From an uncultured bacterium (lineage in GTDB: Bacteria; Patescibacteriota; Minisyncoccia; Phycocordibacterales; UBA1006): a stretch of 8,733 nt of DNA. The first letter of the stretch is position 1, and every line of letters begins with the position of its first letter. Shown piece after piece: positions 1 to 5,207 of this stretch. The notes below the pieces were generated by a model, which saw only the letters and a list, made by a program, of their open reading frames with translations, was not told where the DNA came from and searched no databases. The position numbers and the translations under genes are program-made. The DNA is taken from positions 1-8,733 of the forward strand of contig CAIQMU010000064.1 of NCBI GenBank assembly GCA_903873095.1, written 5' to 3'.

Positions 1-7
1 GTCAATT

Positions 8-634
8 ATGTCCAAAACATTTAAACTTTATCGTCAGATGGCGCTTGGGTACACCCTCATCGTCGGTCTGTGTATCGGATTAATAACCCCGATTGCACAA
101 GCAGAGGCTCCAACTGACACGCTATATCCAGCAGCAAAAACATCTCAGGTTGTCGACGGGTTAACCGAACAGCAACGTGCAGATCAAATTGATGCATTCT
201 TCACAGTCCGAGGGAATCTTCCTTTGGCCGGCTACGGGCTTACCTTTGTGCAAGCCGCCGACAAATATGGTGTTGACTGGCGACTTGTGCCTGCGATTGC
301 GTATAACGAATCGACGGCCGGTCTCCATGAATGTCCCGGAAAACATGGTACCCCATCGTATAATGCATTTGGTTATACCGGATGTAATACAGCATTCTCA
401 AGTTACGATGTCGCAATTGATACCGTAACACGAGATGTTGCCGGACAAATTCCCTCAACATCTAAATATTTCAGTGGTAAATCAATTAATCAAATTATTG
501 ATGCTTATAATCCTCCATCAGCAAACGAAGATTATCTCAAGGATGTGAAATGGACGATGAATAAGATTGCTACTACTGATACGTCTGTGCTTGTGGCTAC
601 TAACTCAGCTTCTTCGCAGCTTGCGATCAAGTAA
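8..634 (+). CDS. Exported glucosaminidase/lysozyme-fold protein
   Basis: A 208-residue protein likely to act on peptidoglycan outside the cell membrane. Residues 1-32 form a signal peptide: basic start, hydrophobic stretch about 13-30, and an AQA cleavage site before E33. The mature part resembles the glucosaminidase (lysozyme-like) family: a helix with AADKYGVDWRLVPAIAYNES, in which E101 is the expected catalytic acid, then NAFGYTGC (119-126), then a tail with IIDAYNPPS and DYLKDVKWTMNKI that matches the closing helices of the fold. C109 and C126 could form a disulfide. There is no cell-wall binding domain. The start at 8 is the first ATG in frame; only seven bases precede it, so its promoter is not visible. 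It is followed by a strong terminator. The fold is fairly sure, but the exact bond cleaved is not known; related proteins are often labelled endo-beta-N-acetylglucosaminidase. Confidence 0.78.
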   Translation: MSKTFKLYRQMALGYTLIVGLCIGLITPIAQAEAPTDTLYPAAKTSQVVDGLTEQQRADQIDAFFTVRGNLPLAGYGLTFVQAADKYGVDWRLVPAIAYNESTAGLHECPGKHGTPSYNAFGYTGCNTAFSSYDVAIDTVTRDVAGQIPSTSKYFSGKSINQIIDAYNPPSANEDYLKDVKWTMNKIATTDTSVLVATNSASSQLAIK

Positions 635-649
635 AACTAAACAGCCAAT

Positions 650-685
650 AAAAAACTCCTTCGCAGCAATGCGAGGGAGTTTTTT
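650..685 (+). terminator. Intrinsic terminator with GCAA tetraloop
   Basis: A 16-pair stem closed by a GCAA (GNRA-type) loop at 666-669, with an A-run on the left arm and a T-run on the right (about 680-685). It lies 16 bases after the stop at 634 and ends that gene. Its A/T symmetry means it could also act from the other strand. One T-G pair occurs in the middle of the stem. Confidence 0.9.
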
Positions 686-690
686 ATGAA

Positions 691-722
691 AGAAAAAAGC
701 CTGACAGGGTGATTGTCAGACT
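691..722 (-). terminator. Terminator of the orphan gene at 729-1049
   Basis: Read on the minus strand this is a nine-pair stem (AGTCTGACA with TGTCAGGCT, one T-G pair) around a seven-base loop, followed by a six-base T run and further T-rich sequence. It begins seven bases after the minus-strand stop at 729. With the hairpin at 650-685 it separates two convergent genes. Confidence 0.85.
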
Positions 723-728
723 TTAAAT

Positions 729-1049
729 TTAATCGTCGAGATACTTTTCGATGTATTCCTTACCAAGTTGAGCATCCCCTCCGCCAAGTTCTTCAACCTG
801 CTGGTTCCAGTGTTTTACCACAGCAATTTGATCTTTCTTAATCTCGTTGATGTGAGATTGAATCTCCTTTTGCTCATCTTGATTTTTACTTGACGTGTTC
901 AAGAGGAAAAAGAAGTACTCGGTTTTGTGCTTCTCAAAAGTATTGTAATCATAACCCTTTAGTGAGCAGAATGTTCTACGGAATTCTAAATCGTGATAGG
1001 CACGGTTGATTGCGATCGCCTTGTTATGCGATTGTCCATACTTGTCCAT
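729..1049 (-). CDS. Small hydrophilic helical protein, unknown function
   Basis: A 106-residue protein I do not recognise. It has no signal peptide or membrane segment, so it is probably cytoplasmic. It is rich in charged and aromatic residues. The middle (about 54-85, with DEQKEIQSHINEIKKDQIAV) looks like a long amphipathic helix or short coiled coil, and the C-terminus is acidic (EYIEKYLDD). There is a single cysteine, C28. It is credible as a gene because it has a minus-strand promoter with a perfect -35 box (1118-1146), about 60 bases of leader, and its own terminator (691-722). No Shine-Dalgarno is visible before the ATG at 1049. The in-frame sequence around the start repeats ATGGACAA-like words, but no second start is better supported. 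Function unknown. Confidence 0.7.
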   Translation of the reverse strand: MDKYGQSHNKAIAINRAYHDLEFRRTFCSLKGYDYNTFEKHKTEYFFFLLNTSSKNQDEQKEIQSHINEIKKDQIAVVKHWNQQVEELGGGDAQLGKEYIEKYLDD

Positions 1050-1117
1050 ATTTTAGATTTTTAAAGGAAAGTGAAGGCTAGTGTTATCGTTCGACAACAA
1101 GCCAATATGTTTAATAA

Positions 1118-1146
1118 ATAGTATCCCTTATTCAACTATTTGTCAA
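1118..1146 (-). promoter_or_regulatory. Minus-strand promoter of the orphan gene
   Basis: On the minus strand TTGACA (1146-1141) is followed after exactly 17 bases by TACTAT (1123-1118), a four-of-six -10 box. The predicted transcription start is near 1111, giving an approximately 60-base leader before the ATG at 1049. This is longer than the leaders predicted for most other genes here. Confidence 0.65.
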
Positions 1147-1189
1147 ACAATCACTTTTTTAATTCAAAAAACTGTGGATTACTCGGGCG

Positions 1190-1198
1190 TGGTATACT
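1190..1198 (+). promoter_or_regulatory. Extended -10 promoter of the HPF-cyclophilin operon
   Basis: TGG directly before TATACT (1193-1198) makes an extended -10 element; no convincing -35 box is seen 15-18 bases upstream. The predicted start is near 1205, leaving a leader of about 37 bases. That leader opens with a possible small hairpin, CAAGAA (1206-1211) with TTCTTG (1226-1231). No Shine-Dalgarno precedes the ATG at 1242. Confidence 0.6.
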
Positions 1199-1241
1199 AT
1201 GGATACAAGAAGCGCGCTAACTCGTTTCTTGCACTACCTTT

Positions 1242-1604
1242 ATGAAAATTGCCTTCAAAGGAATGCGCATGCCTGCAACTGATGCCAACAAAGCGCGCGC
1301 AGTTTCACAGCTCGAACCACTTGAAAAAATCCTACCCACCGACGCACATGTCTATGTTGAAACAGGACGAACAACCACTCATCACAAATCATCTGACACA
1401 TTATTCCAAGCTTCTGTATTGATTGATTCAAAAGGAAGCACCTATTATGCCCGAGTTCAAGATGCTGATTTAAATACAGCACTTGATCGTGCATGTCGTG
1501 ACGTGATCGAATCTGTTCGGCAAGAAAAAGGACGCAAGCAAACCCTTGCTCGTCGCGGCCGCCTTATTATTAAACGATTAACCAAATCTGCTTTCTATGA
1601 GTAA
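1242..1604 (+). CDS. hpf: Short ribosome hibernation promoting factor (HPF/YfiA family)
   Basis: A 120-residue member of the HPF/YfiA (S30EA) family, which binds the decoding centre of the small ribosomal subunit and keeps idle ribosomes inactive. The N-terminal strand MKIAFKGMRMPATD, helix KARAVSQLEPLEKIL, and the second strand-helix pair (YYARVQDADLNTALDRACRD, 68-87) follow the family's beta-alpha-beta-beta-beta-alpha pattern. The tail RQEKGRKQTLARRGRLIIKR is strongly basic, as expected for rRNA contact. It lacks the C-terminal dimerisation domain of long HPF, so it is the short type. Its last codons overlap the start of the cyclophilin gene by eight bases (ATGAGTAA). The start at 1242 is the natural family start. 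The gene symbol is by family resemblance; YfiA/RaiA-type function cannot be separated from HPF by sequence alone. Confidence 0.85.
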   Translation: MKIAFKGMRMPATDANKARAVSQLEPLEKILPTDAHVYVETGRTTTHHKSSDTLFQASVLIDSKGSTYYARVQDADLNTALDRACRDVIESVRQEKGRKQTLARRGRLIIKRLTKSAFYE

Positions 1605-2250
1605 TACGTGGAAATTTATTATCGGCATTCTTGCCATTGTTGTATTAATAGTTGTTGTGTATTTTGTAACACGAACCCCTGATGATACATCAGCAGTTCC
1701 GAGTCCTGTTGATACGCAGACACAGACTTCACAAACAGCGAATAATACAGTACCATCTAAACCTATGAACTATACCGAAGCTACATTTACGACAAACATG
1801 GGATCGTTTACGATCGCCTTTGATCCACAGCTTGCGCCAAATACGGTTGCAAACTTTGAGAAACTTGCATCATCAGGATTTTATAACAAGGTAAAATTCC
1901 ACCGCATCATTGCCGGATTTATGATCCAAGGTGGTGATCCATTATCAAAAGATGATTCACAGCAATCTGCTTGGGGGACAGGCGGACCTGGATATCAATT
2001 TGCTGACGAGATTACACCTGACAGTAAAAACGTGATTGGTGCTGTTGCAATGGCAAATTCTGGACCAAACACCAATGGTTCGCAGTTCTTCATTAACGTT
2101 GCCAACAATGATTACCTTGATGGTCATTACAGTGTCTTTGCGCATGTGACGTCAGGATATGACATTGTTTCAAAAATCAGCCAAGTTAAAACAGGACCAA
2201 ATGATCGACCTGTTGAGCCGGTGGTGATTGAATCGATTTCACTGAAATAA
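1597..2250 (+). CDS. Membrane-anchored cyclophilin-type peptidyl-prolyl isomerase
   Basis: A 217-residue protein that probably catalyses cis-trans isomerisation of proline bonds in exported proteins. Residues 7-24 form one membrane helix with the short N-terminus inside. Residues 25-57 are a Ser/Thr/Pro/Gln-rich linker, and residues about 60-217 form the cyclophilin domain. Family motifs are clear: FHRII with catalytic R103, GFMIQGGDP (107-115), AMANSGPNTNGSQFF (151-165) and LDGHYSVFAHV (174-184). At the position of the active-site His of human cyclophilin A there is Tyr (Y178), and Tyr also replaces the Trp that binds cyclosporin (Y173); such changes are common in bacterial members. The start ATG overlaps the end of the HPF gene (ATGAGTAA), and no Shine-Dalgarno is seen, so translation is probably coupled by re-initiation. 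The downstream nested hairpin ends the operon. Confidence 0.92.
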   Translation: MSNTWKFIIGILAIVVLIVVVYFVTRTPDDTSAVPSPVDTQTQTSQTANNTVPSKPMNYTEATFTTNMGSFTIAFDPQLAPNTVANFEKLASSGFYNKVKFHRIIAGFMIQGGDPLSKDDSQQSAWGTGGPGYQFADEITPDSKNVIGAVAMANSGPNTNGSQFFINVANNDYLDGHYSVFAHVTSGYDIVSKISQVKTGPNDRPVEPVVIESISLK

Positions 2251-2260
2251 ATTTTCAAAA

Positions 2261-2374
2261 TCAAAAAGCCCTTACAAAAAAGAAGTTGCTTCTGCGGAGT
2301 CCGATGTCGTCAAGATAACGACGACATCAGCCTAGTCCTCGTGCGCAACTTCTTTTTTTTGTAAGGGCTTTTTG
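2261..2374. terminator. Nested convergent hairpin / bidirectional terminator
   Basis: A large inverted structure between the cyclophilin and fmt genes, built in three layers. The outer stem pairs 2263-2281 with 2355-2373 (AAAAAGCCCTTAC with GTAAGGGCTTTTT, then A:T pairs). The middle stem pairs GAAGTTGC (2282-2289) with GCAACTTC (2345-2352), with two T bulged out next to it. The inner hairpin is GATGTCGTC (2303-2311) with GACGACATC (2320-2328), loop of eight. T-runs lie on the right arm for the plus strand and, by complement, on the left arm for the minus strand, so it can end both genes. The inner part (2290-2344) is unusual for a plain terminator; it may be a later insertion or a stable small RNA. 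Confidence 0.85.
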
Positions 2375-2385
2375 TTACAAGAATT

Positions 2386-3282
2386 TTAGTTGTAATAGTC
2401 AGATTCTTTTTCGCCTTCGCGAATGACTTTCTCGATGATGAATTTATTATTTTCAAATCGTGCCTTGGTTATCTTGATACGCTTTCCATCCTTGAAAAAA
2501 TGAAGTCCAGGCCAAGGTTGATACGCGCGATATTTTCGATACATGATTTCAGGATTGTCATGTTCAAGATCAACCAAACCATCTTCTTTTTTTGTTTTAC
2601 CACAGTGCGTCATTTCACGTTCATCTTGCGGTGCCCCCTCTTTTAGAGGGGGGTAGGGGGGTGTGTTGCTTGAAATCTTTACAAGTACTTCAGCAAGCAA
2701 ATTTGCCCCAATCGGGATAAGTTTCCCGCGAAGTGTTGGTGTCGTGTCATCTGGCTCAATAGGGATGCGTGCTTCGGCAATAACAGGTCCTGCATCAAGT
2801 TTAAACACCATCTTTTGAATAGTTATACCTGTTTCAGAATCACCTGCAAGTATTGCGGCCTCAACCGGACTCGCACCTCGCCATCGTGGCAATAGTGAAT
2901 AGTGAATATTTAATGTGCCAAGTGTAGGGATATCAATTAATTGTTGTGGCAAAATTTTTCCGTAGGCAACTACAATAAACAAATCGTACCTCACCCGGCC
3001 ACCTTCGGTGTCCACCCTCTCCTCTGCGAGGAGAGGGTTACCGGACAATTGTTCAATCACTTCAGCTGTAATTTTTTCTGGTTGTAATGTTGGAATATTA
3101 TGTTCATCCGCCCAAATTTTTGTTGGACTTGGTGTCATCGTAAAATGTCGCCCAACAGGACGATCAGGACTTGTCACAATAAGACTTGGAACATATCCAT
3201 GTGATTTGAGTATTTCAAGCGTTTCACTTGCCACATCAGGTGTTCCAAAAAAGACAAATTTTAAATCGGAAGGTTTTTGCAT
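2386..3282 (-). CDS. fmt: Methionyl-tRNA formyltransferase with two in-frame repeat insertions
   Basis: A 298-residue enzyme that transfers a formyl group from 10-formyl-tetrahydrofolate to initiator Met-tRNA. The N-terminal formyltransferase domain shows FFGTPDVA (11-18), TSPDRPVGR (37-45), VVAYGKILP (104-112), NIHYSLLPRWRGASPVEA (125-142) and LDAGPVI. The catalytic trio known from the E. coli enzyme corresponds to N125, H127 and D163. The C-terminal OB-like domain runs from about 218 and ends a few residues earlier than usual. Against the E. coli protein from memory, two extra segments stand out: about residues 81-98 (GNPLLAEERVDTEGGRVR) and about 205-217 (NTPPYPPLKEGA). Both are encoded by palindromic repeats (see the repeat entries). 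All catalytic residues remain, so the enzyme is probably active. It starts four bases after the def stop codon, in one operon. No Shine-Dalgarno is visible. Confidence 0.95.
   Translation of the reverse strand: MQKPSDLKFVFFGTPDVASETLEILKSHGYVPSLIVTSPDRPVGRHFTMTPSPTKIWADEHNIPTLQPEKITAEVIEQLSGNPLLAEERVDTEGGRVRYDLFIVVAYGKILPQQLIDIPTLGTLNIHYSLLPRWRGASPVEAAILAGDSETGITIQKMVFKLDAGPVIAEARIPIEPDDTTPTLRGKLIPIGANLLAEVLVKISSNTPPYPPLKEGAPQDEREMTHCGKTKKEDGLVDLEHDNPEIMYRKYRAYQPWPGLHFFKDGKRIKITKARFENNKFIIEKVIREGEKESDYYN
2632..2670. repeat. In-frame palindromic repeat 2 inside fmt (C/G-run type)
   Basis: On the plus strand CCCCCTCT (2634-2641) pairs with AGAGGGGG (2645-2652) around a three-base loop, followed by a further G run (TAGGGGGG, 2654-2661). 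Read with fmt it encodes about residues 205-217, the peptide NTPPYPPLKEGA, at the junction of the two Fmt domains. The base composition is sharply unlike the AT-rich surroundings. From memory, C-run/G-run palindromes of this sort, giving PPYPPL peptides when translated, are dispersed in several bacterial genomes. Exact borders are uncertain by a few bases. Confidence 0.75.
2988..3042. repeat. In-frame palindromic repeat 1 inside fmt (CCTCTCCTC type)
   Basis: On the plus strand ACCCTCTCCTC (3014-3024) pairs over 11 bases with GAGGAGAGGGT (3028-3038) around a three-base loop. To its left lies a GC-rich part with a second small hairpin, CACC-TTC-GGTG. Read with fmt the segment encodes about residues 81-98 (GNPLLAEERVDTEGGRVR), inserted between the helix ending EVIEQLS and the strand YDLFIVVAYG. 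It stays open in the fmt frame and about 18 codons fit the extra length. TACC occurs at both edges (2987-2990 and 3039-3042), but 52 bases apart, which is not a multiple of three, so it cannot by itself be the duplicated target. Confidence 0.78.
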
Positions 3283-3286
3283 GTTT

Positions 3287-3847
3287 TTATTTATTATTCT
3301 TCATCGCCTCAAGCTCTGTCTGATAATCGGCAACTTCTTCGTCGGTCATATGACGAACATCTTTTGCGTGATCGACAAATAAAACTCCGTCGAGGTGGTC
3401 ACATTCATGTTGAAAGATTTGCGATAATAATCCAGTTGCTGACATGGTAAATTGTTTTCCTTGTTCATTGTATGCACGAATGGTGCACGTCTTATTTCGT
3501 TTTGTTGTTCCGTAAATCCATCGCACTGACAAACACCCCTCACCTTTTGCCCAAAATGTTTCTTTGGATTTTTTAGTAATTTCAGGATTGATGAAAATTT
3601 TATCAGGCGTAGGTGTGCCCGTAATATTTTTCTTTTTCAAGTCAAAGACAAATCCTGCCACAATAAACATGCGGACAGGTGCCGCAATTTGAGGTGCTGC
3701 AATAGCAACACCATCAGGTTCGCGGTGCAAAGCGATTTTCATATCAGAAATAACCTTGATAATTTCAGGTTTTGAAATGTCGACGAGTGGAATTTCCGTG
3801 GCTTTTCCTCGTAATATCTTATTTGGTTCCTGGACGATGTTACACAT
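3287..3847 (-). CDS. def: Peptide deformylase
   Basis: A 186-residue metal enzyme that removes the formyl group from the N-terminal methionine of new proteins. All three family motifs are present: motif 1 GVAIAAPQ (46-53), motif 2 EGCLS (103-107) with metal ligand C105, and motif 3 QHECDH (146-151) with metal ligands H147 and H151 and catalytic E148. Motif 1 has Ala where the second Gly of GxGxAAxQ is usual. Residues about 68-84 form a loop (KKKNITGTPTPDK) longer than in E. coli Def. It is first in the def-fmt operon, four bases upstream of fmt. The start at 3847 (MCNIVQEPNKIL) matches the family N-terminus. Its -10 box lies only ten bases before the ATG, and no Shine-Dalgarno is seen. Confidence 0.96.
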   Translation of the reverse strand: MCNIVQEPNKILRGKATEIPLVDISKPEIIKVISDMKIALHREPDGVAIAAPQIAAPVRMFIVAGFVFDLKKKNITGTPTPDKIFINPEITKKSKETFWAKGEGCLSVRWIYGTTKRNKTCTIRAYNEQGKQFTMSATGLLSQIFQHECDHLDGVLFVDHAKDVRHMTDEEVADYQTELEAMKNNK

Positions 3848-3857
3848 AACTGCAAAT

Positions 3858-3868
3858 ACTCTAGCAAA
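3858..3868 (-). promoter_or_regulatory. Putative near-leaderless promoter of def-fmt
   Basis: On the minus strand TTGC precedes TAGAGT (3863-3858), an extended -10 element with four of six bases. It sits ten bases before the def ATG, so the leader would be about four bases. No clear -35 box is seen. The TAGCAA on the plus strand here mirrors the TTGCTA of the lepB promoter. Confidence 0.45.
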
Positions 3869-3881
3869 AAAATCGCGAACT

Positions 3882-3890
3882 TGCTACGAT
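3882..3890 (+). promoter_or_regulatory. Putative leaderless promoter of lepB
   Basis: TGC directly before TACGAT (3885-3890) forms an extended -10 element with four of six -10 bases. The ATG at 3897 begins seven bases after the box, where transcription would be expected to start, so the mRNA would be leaderless. This supports the internal ATG rather than the earlier one at 3756. The -35 region is weak. Confidence 0.5.
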
Positions 3891-3896
3891 AGATAC

Positions 3897-4499
3897 ATGC
3901 AACCAACTTTACAACAGAAACACTCGACCTTGAAACGCATTTGGCTCGAAATTTGGGATATTTTGAAATTTCTCGCACCGATTGTCGTTATTGTTTTTCT
4001 CATTCGCACCTATATTGCGCAACCATTCATCGTTGACGGGGAATCAATGTCGCCAAATTTTCACACGGGACACTATTTGATCATCAACGAGTTATCATAT
4101 GATTTTCATGCACCAAGTCGATTTGATGTTGTTGTCCTTCGTTATCCACTTGATACAAAACGATTTTTCATCAAGCGAATCATCGGACTTCCGGGTGACA
4201 CAGTTGAAATCAAAGATGGTCATGTCACTATTGTGAATGGTGAACATCCAAACGGATATGTGTTGTCAGAACCGTATGAATCACAAGCAACATTCCCAGC
4301 AGGAGAATATAATAATATAACGCTTGGTCCTGATCAGTATTTCGCACTCGGTGATAATCGCGCAGGTTCAAGTGACTCGCGCGCATGGGGAATTCTTCCT
4401 CGTAAGGATATTGTTGGACATGTGGCACTGCGATTGTTCCCGGTAAATGTTTTGGGAATTGATCCGGCAAGTGTCGATTCGTTTACGCCAAGTAAATAG
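3897..4499 (+). CDS. lepB: Signal peptidase I
   Basis: A 200-residue membrane protease that cleaves signal peptides from exported proteins. Residues about 23-40 form the single membrane anchor. The catalytic domain shows GESMSP with nucleophile S50, RFFIKRIIGLPGD with general base K93, and GDNRAGSSDSRAWG (152-165), the three classic type I boxes. The open frame extends upstream to an ATG at 3756, but that part overlaps def on the other strand and covers its own promoter. The start at 3897 gives the normal short cytoplasmic tail (MQPTLQQKHS) and follows a -10 box directly. It diverges from def-fmt across a 49-base gap and ends at a strong bidirectional hairpin. It is the probable processing enzyme for the exported proteins at 8-634, 5242-5634 and 7705 onward. 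Confidence 0.96.
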   Translation: MQPTLQQKHSTLKRIWLEIWDILKFLAPIVVIVFLIRTYIAQPFIVDGESMSPNFHTGHYLIINELSYDFHAPSRFDVVVLRYPLDTKRFFIKRIIGLPGDTVEIKDGHVTIVNGEHPNGYVLSEPYESQATFPAGEYNNITLGPDQYFALGDNRAGSSDSRAWGILPRKDIVGHVALRLFPVNVLGIDPASVDSFTPSK

Positions 4500-4507
4500 C
4501 TAAGATA

Positions 4508-4532
4508 AAAGCCGAACAAATTGTTCGGCTTT
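4508..4532. terminator. Bidirectional terminator between lepB and the orphan gene
   Basis: AAAGCCGAACA (4508-4518) pairs perfectly over 11 bases with TGTTCGGCTTT (4522-4532) around a three-base loop. It lies eight bases after the lepB stop and immediately beyond the stop of the convergent gene at 4534. T-runs on both strands are short, but the stem is strong. It shares the AAAGCCGA stem with the hairpins at 4845 and 5208. Confidence 0.88.
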
Positions 4533-4533
4533 G

Positions 4534-4791
4534 TCATTTTAGTAATGTATCACACCTGATTGAATCATTTGTGTGATAAAAATTAAACTGACTCGAGACT
4601 TGTAATGTGTTCTCACTGCCCGCTATTCCTTGGAAATGGAGAACGATTTCACCACCGGAAGAATCCTTGAGTAAAATTTTCTGTCCACAGAAATCACGAA
4701 GTGTTTGTTTTTCTTTAGAGCATGATATAGGAATCTTTAATAAGATGAGAAGAATTAATCCGGTACATGCAATTAAATATCGTTTTTTCAT
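4534..4791 (-). CDS. Small exported or membrane-anchored orphan protein
   Basis: An 85-residue protein I do not recognise. The start MKKRYLIACTGLILLILLKI is a clear signal peptide or N-terminal membrane anchor. A cysteine follows at C24 (IPISCSK), but the -3 position is Pro, so a lipoprotein site is doubtful. The rest (25-85) is polar, with ILLKDSSGGEIVLHFQGI suggesting short beta strands, and carries C35 and C80, which could pair outside the cell. It ends in TGA, the only such stop in the window. It lies downstream of two further orphan genes on the same strand but is separated from them by a terminator, so it probably has its own promoter; a weak extended -10 (TGATACAGT) is seen near 4817-4825. 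Function unknown. Confidence 0.65.
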   Translation of the reverse strand: MKKRYLIACTGLILLILLKIPISCSKEKQTLRDFCGQKILLKDSSGGEIVLHFQGIAGSENTLQVSSQFNFYHTNDSIRCDTLLK

Positions 4792-4844
4792 ATGAAGTTT
4801 TTATTTCTATGACTGTATCATGATGTGTATGTTGCGGCAAATAA

Positions 4845-4870
4845 AAAAGCCGAGAAGTTTCTCGACTTTT
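4845..4870 (-). terminator. Terminator of the basic orphan gene
   Basis: Read on the minus strand, AAAGTCGAGA pairs with TCTCGGCTTT around a short loop and is followed by a six-T run. One position is a G-U pair on the minus-strand RNA but would be a C-A mismatch on the plus strand, which shows that the structure is kept for the minus-strand transcript. It starts six bases after the stop at 4876. Confidence 0.85.
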
Positions 4871-4875
4871 AATAA

Positions 4876-5145
4876 TTAGTGAAATCCAAATGCAAGGAGA
4901 ACCGTTTCTTTTTTGATAGGAAGTCTCTTTGGAAAGTGTTTCTTTGCATGACGCAAAACCTTTCTTTGAATTTTCTTTGGTGGTTTTCTCATAAATTTGA
5001 AATGAAATTCCCATTTTGAAAGTATGCGATCCATGCGTTCATAGAGAGTATGATCATCCTCTCTCTTTCTCATTGCAATTTCGAATTCATATTCATAATC
5101 CCTCACCATTTTCTTGAAATGGTACACATGTTTTCCTTTGAACAT
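4876..5145 (-). CDS. Small strongly basic orphan protein
   Basis: An 89-residue protein I do not recognise. It is very rich in Lys, Arg, His and aromatic residues. The first half (about 8-50) alternates acidic and basic groups and looks helical (YEYEFEIAMRKREDDH), while the second half (53-79, KPPKKIQRKVLRHAKKHFPK) is almost purely basic. This suggests contact with nucleic acid or membrane phosphates, but that is inference. No signal peptide is seen. It has its own terminator (4845-4870) and is cut off from the gene upstream by another (5208-5233), so it should be a single-gene unit. A weak promoter candidate on the minus strand (TTGATT, 17 bases, TAATCT) lies at about 5169-5197. No Shine-Dalgarno is visible. 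A cross-frame artefact cannot be excluded, but the flanking signals favour a real gene. Confidence 0.55.
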   Translation of the reverse strand: MFKGKHVYHFKKMVRDYEYEFEIAMRKREDDHTLYERMDRILSKWEFHFKFMRKPPKKIQRKVLRHAKKHFPKRLPIKKETVLLAFGFH

Positions 5146-5207
5146 AATTAAATTTTGATTTGGTTTTAATTAGATTACGCGTAAATGGTTTTAAAATCAA
5201 CAAATAA

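Noticed and set aside
2282..2352. tRNA-like length and closed ends of the structure between cyclophilin and fmt
   Set aside because: There is no T-loop TTC motif, no clear cloverleaf and no anticodon arm; the shape is a nested hairpin.
2645..2662. Possible G-quadruplex in the G-rich repeat inside fmt
   Set aside because: Only two long G runs separated by TA are present; a standard intramolecular quadruplex needs four runs of three or more.
2987..3042. TACC at both edges of the first fmt repeat as a target-site duplication
   Set aside because: The copies are 52 bases apart, which would break the frame; a four-base match is also common by chance.
3008..3382. Plus-strand open frame of 124 codons across the def-fmt junction
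   Set aside because: It is antisense to two strongly conserved enzymes, spans their junction and has no start signals; a shadow frame.
3756..3896. N-terminal extension of the signal peptidase frame from an upstream ATG
   Set aside because: It overlaps def on the other strand, is not signal peptidase-like (47 extra residues) and covers the -10 box that fits the start at 3897.
4534..4536. Recoded UGA as seen in some CPR lineages
   Set aside because: TGA here acts as a plausible stop right before a terminator, and no recognised gene contains in-frame TGA.
4708..4791. Lipoprotein signal (IPISC) in the small orphan protein
   Set aside because: Pro stands at -3 of the Cys where Leu, Val or Ile is expected, so lipid attachment is not supported.
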